NCBI GenBank assembly: GCA_033002965.1
Contig: JAURVB010003055.1
Location: 1 to 64,000 of the forward strand
DNA from: Piper betle
Lineage: Eukaryota; Streptophyta; Magnoliopsida; Piperales; Piperaceae
DNA length: 64,000 bases
Direction: 5' to 3'
Below the pieces are notes generated by a model, which had not been told where the DNA came from, ran no database searches, and was given only the letters and a program-made list of their open reading frames with translations. Below are positions 23,881 through 34,011 of the stretch, one piece after another. Position 1 is the stretch's first letter. Every line of letters starts with the position of its first letter. Both the position numbers and the translations under genes were made by a program.

Positions 23881-25029
23881 CTAACGACAGTCTTTTATCA
23901 TGTGTCCCATCCTGCAGCAATTGTAGCACCGACGGGGCTCGTTGCATTGCCCGGAATGCATCTTGGTGCAATTTTTACATCGTCTATACAGAATCTCCTC
24001 AAACTTCCTTTTGAGGTTTCCATCTACGTTCCCTTGGTAGTTCTGCTGCTGTTGTTCTGCGGACCCATTTGAGCTACCCCCATGGTTGGCATTCTTGTGT
24101 TGCGTGGTAGTCTTCCCTTGTTTCTGTGGACGATCATGCTCAAATACCAACTCATGAGTCGTGGCTGCATCGATCACCTCGGTTATAGTGCCCCTTGATG
24201 CCGTAGCAACCCTACTCCTCAATTCAGGTGTCAACCCCCAGAAGAATTTATCCACCCTAGCCTTGTCAGATGCCAGAATCCCAGGTGCAAAGCGTTCCAA
24301 CTGCAAGAATTTCTTGGCATATTCCCGGACCGAATCATCCTTCTGAGCTAGGTTGGCGAACTCCAGTGCTTTCTTTTGGACAACGGGCTCTGGAAAATAT
24401 TGTCCATTGAAAACGGCCACAAACTCCGCCCACGTGATGGAAGAAATCTCACGTCGATGGAATGTAGTGTTTTCCATGGATTTCCACCAGTAAGATGCTT
24501 CCTCCTGAAGCATGCATGTTGCCAACCTCACTTGGTGGCGGTGTGGCACAGATAGAGCCCTAAAAGCTTTTTCGGTAATGTCTATCCAGCTTTCGGCTTT
24601 CATTGGATCAGTTCCTCCAATGAATACCTCAGCTCCATTCTTCCAGAACTTTTCCATAGTGTAGCGGTCACTGTCCTCAACAGCTGGTGGCACCATTTGT
24701 CGGACTACCGGTGGCACTGGGTTTGGTAGCTCCCCTCGTTCGCCCGAGTCAGCTAACCCTGCCCGCCCTTGGGCACTTCCCTGACCACCATCCGGGGTGA
24801 TCCTGGGATCCGCTTCTGAGTTTGAGGCTCCATTCCCTGTTACCACTCTCGGTAGCTGCTGAACAATATTCTGAATCACAGAATTTGTATTTTCTGAAGC
24901 CTGCGCTAGTCCCTGTATGGCCGTTAGGATCTGGGCCAATACATTCTCTGTGTTCGGACTTGATGGGGTAGATCGGGTAGTCTGTCTACGAGTGCCTGCC
25001 ATCTGAAACATCGAACCATCATGGTTCAT
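23881..25029 (-). CDS. gag: Gypsy gag polyprotein (capsid and zinc knuckle), intact
   Basis: A 382-codon uninterrupted frame. The first 120 residues are a low-complexity leader rich in Thr, Asn, Pro and Gly. From about residue 130 follows a retrotransposon capsid domain (FIGGTDPMKAESWIDITEK, LQEEASYWWKS, ITWAEFVAVFNGQYFP, FANLAQKDDSVREYAKKF, FFWGLTPELR). It ends with two Cys/His motifs: CKNCTKMHSGQC and CYNCCRMGHMIKDC, the second a normal CX2CX4HX4C knuckle. Such proteins package element RNA in cytoplasmic particles. The stop comes just after the knuckle, where the related full-length element continues into protease, so the pol genes were lost cleanly. The start is the first Met (MNHDGS), also found in the chromovirus at 51127. 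Confidence 0.85.
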   Translation of the reverse strand: MNHDGSMFQMAGTRRQTTRSTPSSPNTENVLAQILTAIQGLAQASENTNSVIQNIVQQLPRVVTGNGASNSEADPRITPDGGQGSAQGRAGLADSGERGELPNPVPPVVRQMVPPAVEDSDRYTMEKFWKNGAEVFIGGTDPMKAESWIDITEKAFRALSVPHRHQVRLATCMLQEEASYWWKSMENTTFHRREISSITWAEFVAVFNGQYFPEPVVQKKALEFANLAQKDDSVREYAKKFLQLERFAPGILASDKARVDKFFWGLTPELRSRVATASRGTITEVIDAATTHELVFEHDRPQKQGKTTTQHKNANHGGSSNGSAEQQQQNYQGNVDGNLKRKFEEILYRRCKNCTKMHSGQCNEPRRCYNCCRMGHMIKDCR

Positions 25030-25170
25030 TTATACATTCTTGTTTCAGTTTTGACCTAGGTTTATTAGCGAAGAACTTTGTTAATTAATAACATAACACA
25101 GTGGAAAAAGATAATTACTGGACTTTTCAACAAGGTACTTGAGTCATAAAATGTGAACTTGTGGGAAACC

Positions 25171-25186
25171 GTGCTCTGATACCACC
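25171..25186 (-). other. tRNA-Met primer-binding site
   Basis: GGTGGTATCAGAGCAC on the minus strand, directly after the 5' LTR; complementary to the 3' end of initiator tRNA-Met. Confidence 0.8.
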
Positions 25187-26494
25187 TGTAACGACCCACC
25201 ATTTTTTCACAATACTATGGGCCCAGCTGGCTAGGAGTTACTCGAAATTAAACCAAACCAACCCTGTAACGACCAAATTAAACCAAACCAACCTTGTAAC
25301 GACCAGCCCTAACCGGTCCAGGCGTTACTCCACAGTCTTGGATCGTTTCCCAAAGCCACATGTATAACACAAGAAAATAAAAGGAAGTCCAATTTATTAT
25401 CCATTCTCCTACCCTGAGTTCGTAAAAGAACCACCAACCATAATTGTAATTTTTCCTTAGGTGAGCTGAAATCAATCAATCTTGATTAGCCTACATACCC
25501 ATGTCGGGATCAAGCTCAATGTAGTTCTACAGGCTCTCAGGTCATTCTGAGATTAAAAGTTTGTCTCCTAGTTCATTCTGAGATTAGGTGGTCTCCCAGG
25601 TCATTCTGAGATTAGTCATTTTTGGCTGTCAGGTCCATTCTGACATATCCATTATTGGCTGTCAGGTCCATTCTGACATTCCATTTTGGCTGTCGTCATT
25701 CTGCATCCATCATTGGCTGTCAGGTCCATTCTGGCATGTCCATCATTGGCTGTCAGGTCCATTCTGGCATGTCCATCATTGGCTGTCAGGTCCATTCTGA
25801 CATGTCCATCATTGGCTGTCAGGTCCATTCTGACATATCCATTTTTGGCTGTCAGGGCCATTCTGACATGTCCATTTTTGGTTGTCAGGTCCATTCTGAC
25901 ATATCCATTTTTGGCTGTCAGGTCCATTCTGACATATCTATTTTTGGCTGTCAGGTCCATTCTGACATATCCATTTTTGGCTGTCAGGTCCATTCTGACA
26001 TATCCATTAACAAAACACAAAACAAACACCCGACCCCAAAGACTCGCAGCAGTTCATACCAAGCAGTCGACAGGAAACCCATGCATAAGACGCTAGGGAT
26101 CTAGCAACTTAACAAAGGCGTCTCCAACAAAACTTTGCATGCAAGAATCCAAATGGAAACAAATAAGATGAGGGATGAAATACTCACACAGTAATAGGGA
26201 GGTCGTCTGGGATGGAGATGAGATATGAAATACTCCCTCCTCCTGCATATATATACACTTCAACGAGCCCCTTCATTAAATTCTCACACCCCATCATCCA
26301 TTGGTATTTCATAGGTTCAACGAGCCCCTTCATTAAATTCTCACACCCCATCATCCATTCATGAATAGGTATTTTCTAGGTGACCTTAAGTCGAATCATG
26401 ACCGGTCGACTTGATAACCAACCATATCGGTTCATCTATATTTATTTCATAATATTTAGGTTTGAGTCTTGTAATAAAAATCATGGTTTTTACA
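25187..26494 (-). repeat. 5' LTR of the gag-only element
   Basis: Pairs with 22487-23769. It is 25 bp longer, mostly because the hairpin array differs in unit number. It lies at the high-coordinate side because the element is on the minus strand. Confidence 0.85.
25557..26009 (-). repeat. Hairpin array of the 5' LTR, about 12 units
   Basis: Same 33-bp unit as 22919-23281. One unit (about 25678-25712) is shortened and has lost its stem. Three units have CTGGCATGTCC or CTGACATGTCC instead of CTGACATATCC, a subtype absent from the partner LTR. Confidence 0.85.
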
Positions 26495-26749
26495 TAATTG
26501 ATAAAATATTGATTTCCAAGAATTATTTTAATTAAATAATTGATTAATTTTAAGATTTACAAAACCCTAAATAAAATAACCTAAATATTTTCACGGTTTT
26601 ACAATCTCATCAGCTTGGAAATTTTCGTCTTCAAAAATATAATAGGGTATACGGAGAAAATTACTTAGGCATGTCTTTCTTTATGAGTAAGTATAGCTCT
26701 ATGGAAGTTAATTTTAATATCTTCACTTTTTTTTCCCATGGTTTTTACA
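26495..26749 (-). mobile_element. End of the element G LTR and stub of its interior, joined to element H
   Basis: 26495-26603 continues the LTR broken at 22486 and ends TTTTACA. Next to it, 26604-26640 in minus sense reads like the 3' end of a gypsy interior (GAAGACGAAAATTTCC, then AAGCTGATGAGAT). About 26735-26749 is a second LTR tip (CATGGTTTTTACA) abutting the polypurine tract of element H. So two elements of the same lineage meet here with nearly all of one LTR missing. Confidence 0.55.
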
Positions 26750-26811
26750 ATCTCCCCAACTTAGAAATATTTCATCCCCGTAATATTATAACGGCCAACA
26801 GAAACTAAGAA

Positions 26812-27232
26812 TTAATTATTTATTCGGTATTGGTGCATGCTAGTACATTCATAAGAATCTTTTGCCACAAATTGGCTTGGGTGTTTCTTTGCCATCTCTT
26901 GCTCAGTCTCCCAGGTAGCTTCATCTGATCTCTGATTTCTCCACAATACCTTTACCAAAGGGATTTCCTTGTTCCTGAGTGTCTTAATTTCTCTTGCCAA
27001 AATGCGAATCGGTTTTTCCTCATATGTTAAATTTGGATGTAATTCTAAGTCTTTAAAAGTTGTGATTATATGATCTTCATCTCGTACATATTTCTTTAGC
27101 ATTGACACATTGAAAACATTGTGTACTCCAGCTAGGCTTGGTGGTAATGCTAATCTATATGCACAATTTCCGACTTGATCCAGGATTGGAAACGGTCCTA
27201 TGAATCATGGTTTCAACTTCCCTAATGTTCTA
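26812..27232 (-). pseudogene. Integrase C-terminus with chromodomain-like tail (element H)
   Basis: Reads NCAYRLALPPSLAGVHNVF, then SMLKKYVRDEDH, then IRILAREIKTLRN, PLVKVLW, EATWETEQEMAKKHP. The GPF-type segment plus this tail is typical of chromovirus integrases, whose tail guides insertion into chromatin. An in-frame TGA lies at the GKLKP junction, and the catalytic core upstream is deleted. Confidence 0.75.
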
Positions 27233-27860
27233 AATATGATCAAACTATTGGAATCAGCTACAATGTCAAGAGTCTTGTCCAACATTTCATTTAGCTCCTC
27301 ATCACCCATTTGTGCTATCTTAACCTGATCGACCAAATCAATGGAAATAATCAGATTTACCAGTAACCCTGTTAGTTGTTCCATAGGATTGATAGCCACC
27401 ACTTCTGCTGACATGGCCCAAAGTCTACCTAGCTGCTGACCTTTGTCCACCTTGCCCTTCCGACTCAACATGTTAGCTACCACATTCACTTTCCCTGGCT
27501 GATATAAGATTTGGAAGTCGTAGTTCTTCAAATATTCTATCCACCGCCTCTGTCGAAGGTTAAGGTCCTTTTGGGTGAAGACATACTTCAAACTCTGATG
27601 GTCAGTGAAGACTTTGAACTGGGCTCCATACAAGTAGTGTCTCCAAATCTTTAGTGCAAAAACTACTGCTGCCAGTTCCAAGTCATGGGTGGCATAATTT
27701 TGCTCATGAATTTTCAATTGACGAGAGGCATAGGCCACCACTTTACTTCCCTATATAAGGACACATCCTAAACCCAACAAGGATGCATCACTGAAGACTA
27801 CGAATCCATTATTACCATTTGGCAGTGCCAAGACTGGTGCAGTTGTTAGACCAAAGGGCA
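27205..27860 (-). pseudogene. RT end and RNase H (element H)
   Basis: Begins [17 protein letters not shown], a fusion of the RT motif before the catalytic site with the start of RNase H. It continues [18 protein letters not shown], a [46 protein letters not shown] and [11 protein letters not shown], ending [16 protein letters not shown] at the second deletion. The RNase H acidic residues (Asp in FSDAS, Glu in DLEL, Asp in FTDH) are present. Confidence 0.75.
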
Positions 27861-27863
27861 TGA

Positions 27864-29057
27864 CTAGAAACTCATAATGTCTATATCGAGTTCGGAAGGC
27901 CGTTTCTGTATGTCTGACTCCTTTACACACAATTGGTGATAACCAGACCGCAAGTCTATCTTGGAAAATATTCCGGCTGTTCTTAGCTGGTTAAACAAAT
28001 CATCAATCCTCGGTAAGGGATACCGATTCTTGATTGTCACTTGATTGATTTGGCGATAGTCAATACACAACCGAAGTGATCCATCCTTCTTTTTCACAAA
28101 AAGAACAGGGGTTCCCCAGGGTGAAGTACTTGGCCGAATGAAGTCTGCCTGTAACAACTCTTCTATTTGACTCTTTAATTCTTTGAACTCTGCTGGAGCC
28201 ATGCGGTATGGTGCTTTAGAAATTGGTATTACTCCAGGTGCTAGGTCAATGACAAACTCCACTGCCCGCTTAGGAGGTAACCCTGAAAGTTCATCTGGGA
28301 ATACATCTGAAAACTCTGCTACCACAGGAATCATGGACAACTCTTTGGATTTGGACTCAGACTCAACTAGGTTAGTCAACAAGGCTTTACAACTCTCACC
28401 AAACAACTCAACTGCCTCACCGATCGCCACGATACAAGAAGATGGATCGTTCAATGACCCTTGGAAAATGACCCCCATCTCACAATTACAAGGTTTTGTC
28501 ACCACTCTCTTCCCTTTACAGTCAAGGAAAGCCTGGTGTGAAAACATCCAGTCCATTCCCAATAATGCATCATAACCTTTTATCCCATATATGATAAAGT
28601 TCCACACATAGGGTTTTCCTTGTATATCTAAGGATAGGCTAGTCACCCCCAACGTTGTGACTTCACTGTCTCCAATTGCAGTAGTGACTTTATAAGACTT
28701 GGGTAATGGAGATGCTTGGAGTCCTAACCTCTTGACTATTTGAGATGAGATAAATGAATGTGTACACCCTGAATCAAATAGAACCTCCACAATAAATCCT
28801 TGGATTAGAATTTTACCTCGAACAGTATGATCATCCTCCTCAATGTCCTCGACTTCAACTGCATAGAGTTTCACCGTCCCTTTGTCTGCCAGTTGTGTAG
28901 GTGTTGGGTAGCGAATGGGAGTTGGTACCTTCCCTTTCTTAGGCTGCTCCAGTTGTTGTCTCGAAGGTTGATGACACACCTTTTGCATGTGTCCCATCCT
29001 TCCGTAGTTATAGCACCTACGGGGCTCCTGCATGTCCCTGAATGCATCTTGTTGCAA
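27864..29057 (-). pseudogene. Gag zinc knuckle, protease and N-terminal RT (element H)
   Basis: A 397-codon frame. It starts inside gag with a changed knuckle ([14 protein letters not shown]; the second Cys is Tyr), passes through a spacer, the protease site [11 protein letters not shown] (Cys where Ala is usual), and RT with [34 protein letters not shown] and [13 protein letters not shown]. It then shifts frame after SDIQK, so the end of this open frame is spurious. In the sister copy at 51443 the matching Gln, Arg and Trp codons are stops. Confidence 0.75.
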
Positions 29058-29885
29058 TTTTTACATTGTCGATACGGAGGCTCCTCAAACTTCCTTTTGA
29101 GGTTCCCCTCAATGCTCCTTTGGTAGTTCTGCTGCTGGTGTCCTGCGGACCGGTTTTGGCTACTACCCTGGTTGGCATTTTTATGTTGCATAGTAGCCCT
29201 CCTCTATTTCTGTGCACGGTCATGCTCGTACACCAATTCATGAGTTGTAGTTGCCTTGATCACCTAAGTTATGGTGCCCCTTGGCACCGTAGCAAACCCT
29301 ACTCCTCAATTATGGCTTCAATCCCCAGAAGAATTTGTCCGCTCTAGCCTTGTCAGTTGCCAGAATCCCAAGTGCAAATCGCTCCAACTGCAAGAAATTC
29401 TTGGCATATCTCCGGACCGAATCCTCCCCCGAGTCATAGTGGCGAATTGCAGTGCTTTCCTCTTGACAACGGACTCAGGAAAGTACTATCCATTAAAAGC
29501 TGTTGCAAATTCTGCCCATGAGATGGATGAAATCTCACGTTGATAGATTATAGTCTTTTCTATGGATTTTCACCAGTAAGATGCTTCCTCCTGAAGCATG
29601 CATGTTGCCAACCTCACTTGATGGGGGTGGGGCATCGATAGAGCCCTAAACGCTTTTCAGTAATGTCTATCCAGCTCTCCGCCTTCATTGGATCAGTCCC
29701 TCCAATGAATATCTCAGCTCCATTCTTCCGAAACTTTTCCACAATGTATCGTTCACTATCATCCACAGCTGGCGGCACCACTTGTCGGACGACCAGTGGC
29801 ACTGGGTTTGGAAGCTCCCCTCGCTCGCCCGGGTTAGATAACACTGCCCACCCTTGGGCACTCCCTGATCACCATCTTGGACATC
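29017..29885 (-). pseudogene. Gag capsid region with frame changes (element H)
   Basis: Minus-strand reading gives VPPAVDDSERYIVEKF, FIGGTDPMKAESWIDITEK near 29640-29790 and [20 protein letters not shown] near 29060-29120 in separate frames. It is similar throughout to the intact gag at 23881-25029. Similarity stops at about 29885, in the leader of gag. Confidence 0.7.
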
Positions 29886-30619
29886 CAGATCATGCCATGT
29901 GGCAAGATCTAAGCCATACACTCAGCCTTAGCTTCACCCATTGATTTCCAGAGATTTCCCACTATTTTGTGGATTTTCACCTTAGCACTAAGGCCACTTT
30001 AGCTAGCCTCTAGCGAGACCTCAGCCCTCCTCTAACCACCAGATTGGTACGGTGGTAACCACCTCGCGGCCAGCAACAGTTCGTACCCACCATCACCATT
30101 GACGCTGCCACATTCACCGTCGGCAACAATGTTTTCAGAGTCATTTTCTTTGCCACCACCACCCATTTGGGCCGTTTTCCAGCACTGGCAAGTGTCCTTC
30201 TGTGAAGTCAATCACCCTGACAGTTTCCCCTCGGCGGTGTTTTCCATCATTTCCAACCATTTTCTAGTCAGACACCACCAACTGTCAGCCCAGATAGCTT
30301 CCTCACTTAATGGTTAATCTTTTTAGACCACCCATGACCATCACCGTGGTCATGATCGCCACCGGCAACTTTGTTGCACCCAGCGGTGATACTGCCACTT
30401 CACGGCCTTTTTCGGCTAGCCAACGGCCGCACTCATCCAATCGCCACCACCATCATGATCATTGCCATCATGGCCATCAATCCTGACTGGTAGCGATCCT
30501 AGCTATGTTGGTGTTGGCATTTTCAGGCGACGGCCAACGGCCGCGCAGTCCTGCCTGTTTGCCCGTGTTCACATCCTCCTACCCGCATTTGTATCTACGT
30601 AGCCATGCCTGAGTCCACT
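29886..30619. other. GC-richer non-coding DNA, probably retrotransposon LTR or leader
   Basis: Repeated CCACC, CATCAC and GGCCAACGGCCG words; no family recognised. The short open frames here have no support. Confidence 0.35.
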
Positions 30620-31746
30620 AGTTTGATCCCATGTCCATGTCCATTAGTCCAGACTAGTCCAGCTCACCCAGCACAACAATTTATTTAACCTAGACCAAGT
30701 TCACTCGGCCTAACTCGGTTCAGCTGAGCTCAATTGACCCGGTTTAGTCATTTTTGGACTGTTTTAGTCCGTTCTTGTACTCTTTTGGTAATTCGAAAAC
30801 CCCTATTTTGTTTTAGATGTATATTCACATGAATTAGTATGTTTGGATGTTATAATTATTTTTATTTATTTATTTATTATTTTATTTCATTTATTATTAA
30901 TTTCTTGTTATTCGTGCATTTATTGATTATAATGCAAGTTTATATGATTATTTATTGTTAATAATGATATATTTTCTTATTAATATTAGTCTTATTTATG
31001 TTTAGTAAATTTATATATATATATATATACTAACACAAGTATATGTTGATATTTACTCATGTTTACCTGTGTATTTATATAATATAATTATATTATTATT
31101 TTATGATTAGAGTATTATTTATGTTCATTAATTTATTATTTACCAATTATCTACCAGTGTATTTATTTGTTATTTATTATTATTCTATCTCGATTTGTGT
31201 GCAAGGTGTTTAGTAGTAGGCTTGTTAGCATTGTCTTCTTTATTAGGATGTATTGAAGATATGAGAACACACCACGATTATGTATTATATAGAGATACTG
31301 GTATTTTACTTAGCTATGGGTTTTGATGTAGGTTACAAAGTCCAAGCTCACTGTAGATGTGTTGATGCACTTGAGCTTGGACCACTGGTCCGTAATACTC
31401 TCCCTTGCTTGATCTCTACTTGACTCCTTGGATGTCAAGTTTAATTGAGTTTGTAATAGTTTTTCATATAATATATTTAGGTCCTGCAAATCATAAGTCG
31501 ACTTTGGTGGGAGGATAGATAAATGCTAGACACATTTGAGCTCAATGCAGTTATTTTCTTTTGTACTTTCATTTATATTTGATGTGTTTTGACACATTTA
31601 ATAATGTCTTCCATTCTCATGACGCGAAGCAGGTTTTTCGATCTATTTTCTCGATCGAGTCTTACCGACTACCAACTTTAAATATGACTCAACTCGAGCA
31701 TAATATTTCTGATTCGGTTCTTTGGTGAACCAAATTCAGGGTGTCA
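30620..31746 (+). repeat. Dispersed repeat R, copy 2; LTR-like
   Basis: Matches 20530-21112 over its first 500 bp, then extends to a possible LTR end (GGGTGTCACA at 31737-31746). It is AT-rich with a short TA run. It is probably an LTR of a family for which no interior is present here. Confidence 0.45.
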
Positions 31747-32901
31747 CAGATTGCCTCTTTATGTTTATGATTATAGCCCTATGTGGAAATTCATGAAGTT
31801 TTATACAAATCCTATGGATGTTAAGACATTCATCTGCCAGCTTGATATATTCCCTATGTTAAGTACAGACTGAGTGATCTTTAGATTACTTACGTGTATT
31901 CTTATTTCTATGTAGGTATGTGCACCTGCAATTTGCCAGCAAAGGTGGACAAATTGTAGGGCTCAAGGGGGCAAAAGGCTGGGTTTGGATGCTTCTTATG
32001 TGTTTTATGTTTATGCTACGTTTTATAATTTTGTTATGTGGTTTATGATTCCTTGGACTCATGTAATTAAATCTCATGTGATGTACTCTTATGTGGGATG
32101 GGAGCTAGCAAATGTATGAGTCTTATTTATTAGTGATTTTATGTGTGTGCGCTCTTTTGTTTATTGCACTAACTCTATTTTGCAGGTTGTTGAATAAACT
32201 TTGGGGCCTAAAACTAACAAGTTTTGACAGGATATTTATATAAGCATCAAAGTGTTGGAACATGATAGGGAGCTGAATCAGGTACACTAAACTTTGTGGA
32301 TGTAGTTGTTCGAGCATGTAAGAGTGGATAGGAGGAGCTAATGTTTCTCCCCTTAAGAGTCAACGTGAAGACCGGTTGTTAGATTATGAAGCCTTATCAA
32401 TTGATGATGCCCTTTGTTGGTTATTTTCTTATGCTGAAGGGTATATAGAACAAGTAGTCATGATCCTTGTAATGTTTTAACACTATGTCATGGTTAAGCA
32501 TTAAACTACGTAACTACAACTCAAAACCAAAGTAGTAAGAATGTGGATCATGAATGGATGAATAGCACCACTCTTAGTTATAGCGAGGGTACTCCTTTTC
32601 TACACACTCGAAGTGCTCATTTACATTTCTTTAAAGTCACCATACTTAGTTGCATTAGAGGTGTGCCTCTCTTGTATACTCAAAATTTCATGTTGGAAGC
32701 CTATTGTTAAAGCCTTCCTTTTAGCTTATGGTATGCATGCATGTTTACAATTGATGTTCTACCCGGTTCTTTATCTTTAGCCTCCTTAGGAGTTAAGATC
32801 TGCTTCCACATGTTAGCCTAATTTTAGTAAGTCCAATGAATAGTTTACCAAGTCTACCTTCACAATTTGGTTAGGTCTTGGGCCGAATTGAGATCTTACA
32901 A
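31747..32901 (+). mobile_element. 3' part of the 5' LTR of element E
   Basis: The last 260 bp (about 32640-32901) resemble 59150-59382, the end of another LTR in the same orientation (shared TTGTATACTCAAA or CTGTATACTCAAA, TATGGTATG-ATGCATGTTTA, CCAATGAATAGTT or CCAACGAATAATT). It ends GATCTTACA. The primer site follows immediately. The left boundary is unclear. Confidence 0.55.
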
Positions 32902-34011
32902 CTAGGTATTAGAGCCCACTTCTTGGACTATGAAGATGGATAACTGCGTGGAGCTTTAGGTATGTGCATTGAATGGTATGGTTATCCATATGGATTAATG
33001 TATATATGTTATGGTTATGTATATTACGTACACAAATGGCTGAGCATGTGCAATGTGCCTCCTCCCCTCGAGTAGATCCACAACATCGCTGGGAGGTATG
33101 TATTGGAATGTATGGTGTGTGTTTGAAGTCTAATCATTGTGGTTTAAGCTAGACTTCCCAGTGTGCACTTCTGGAAGTCGAGATGGCTAGACCATGCAAA
33201 ACCACCCGACTAGTTAGGGCTAGAGCTCTATCATCACAGACAAGCAATAGATGGTCTCCTTTTGCAATTGTGCAATGCGACAGTAGATGACTAGGCTAAG
33301 ATTATTAAACTGTTGATGAAGGATCAAAAGCACATTATGGATGAGCACCATTGATACCATCAAAATATGGGTCAACTTATTGGATCCATAAGTGGTATGG
33401 TATTGAGCAGTGGTAGTGGTGAGACTAGGAAAGAGGTATGTGGAGATGGAGATACCCGTATATGGACAGATTTAGCTGCCACAGTCTGAGGCAATGAAGG
33501 TGCGGGCCACAAGCACCTCAGTGGATCAGGCCAACTAGACAGCATGATGGCAGCTAAGTAGTCACCGCAGACACTATTATGTAGAATTAACCCAAGTATG
33601 CTCTAGGATGATACATTTTTAATCAGTAACCTTCAATGCATGTGCTCCTAAAAGACAATTTTCATCCCTAGACTCCGAATAGATGACTTAGATTATGTTT
33701 CGAGAAATTAGATTATCTAGAAGAGATAGTCATGTCATTAGGTATATTATTATTGTGACCTCCATTATGAGCTTTGATGCACTATGATTTCCTGGCAAGA
33801 GACAAAGACAACTTTTAACATGATTTTAATAAAATTAGACTGCTTAATTCAGCACAAGTGATTGGTAATGAGAATCGAACCCTCTTGATTTCCGTAGTGT
33901 AAGCTGGTAGTGACCTTAAAGTCGACTAGGTGGTAATAGATTCTACAGGAATCACTAGTTGCTCAAATAGATTTTGGAGACAACACACGACTAATCTTTT
34001 TCTAGTGCATC
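32902..34011 (+). mobile_element. Interior of element E, left part (primer site and decayed gag)
   Basis: Begins ACTAGGTATTAGAGCCCAC, a tRNA-Met primer site with one transition (TGGTATCAGAGCC is usual). A decayed gag may follow: near 33183 a frame reads MARPCKTTRLVRARAL before stops. It is cut at 34011 by the insertion at 34012-42601 and resumes at 42602. Confidence 0.5.

Larger units (their letters stand above)
22487..26494 (-). mobile_element. Gag-only LTR retrotransposon (TR-GAG type), complete
   Basis: Two LTRs of the same family (22487-23769 and 25187-26494; on the plus strand TGTAACGACC to GGTTTTTACA) enclose 1417 bp. On the minus strand, the tRNA-Met primer site (GGTGGTATCAGAGCAC, 25171-25186) follows the 5' LTR, then one gag gene, then a polypurine tract (AAGTTGGGGAGAT) before the 3' LTR. 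There is no protease, RT or integrase, so it must rely on a partner; element H (26750-29885) has the same polypurine-LTR junction and a similar gag. Flanks are TAACT and TAATT, a 5-bp duplication with one transition. It sits inside the LTR of element G. Confidence 0.85.
26750..29885 (-). mobile_element. Element H: chromovirus (Ty3/gypsy) copy, truncated and internally deleted
   Basis: On the minus strand: gag (from about 29885, start missing), protease, the first half of RT, RNase H, then the integrase C-terminus with a chromodomain-like tail, and the polypurine tract. The RT catalytic (YVDD) block and the integrase DDE core are absent. Compared with the sister copy at 51443-54161, 466 and 942 bp are missing, each between short direct repeats. 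The 5' LTR and primer site are gone. Gag has several frame changes. It cannot be autonomous. Confidence 0.8.

Noticed and set aside
21551..26009. CRISPR-like array of repeats
   Set aside because: Units are contiguous with no unique spacers, lie in LTRs, and the genome is a plant.
28183..28575. 130-codon plus frame
   Set aside because: Antisense shadow of element H protease/RT, which is clear on the minus strand.
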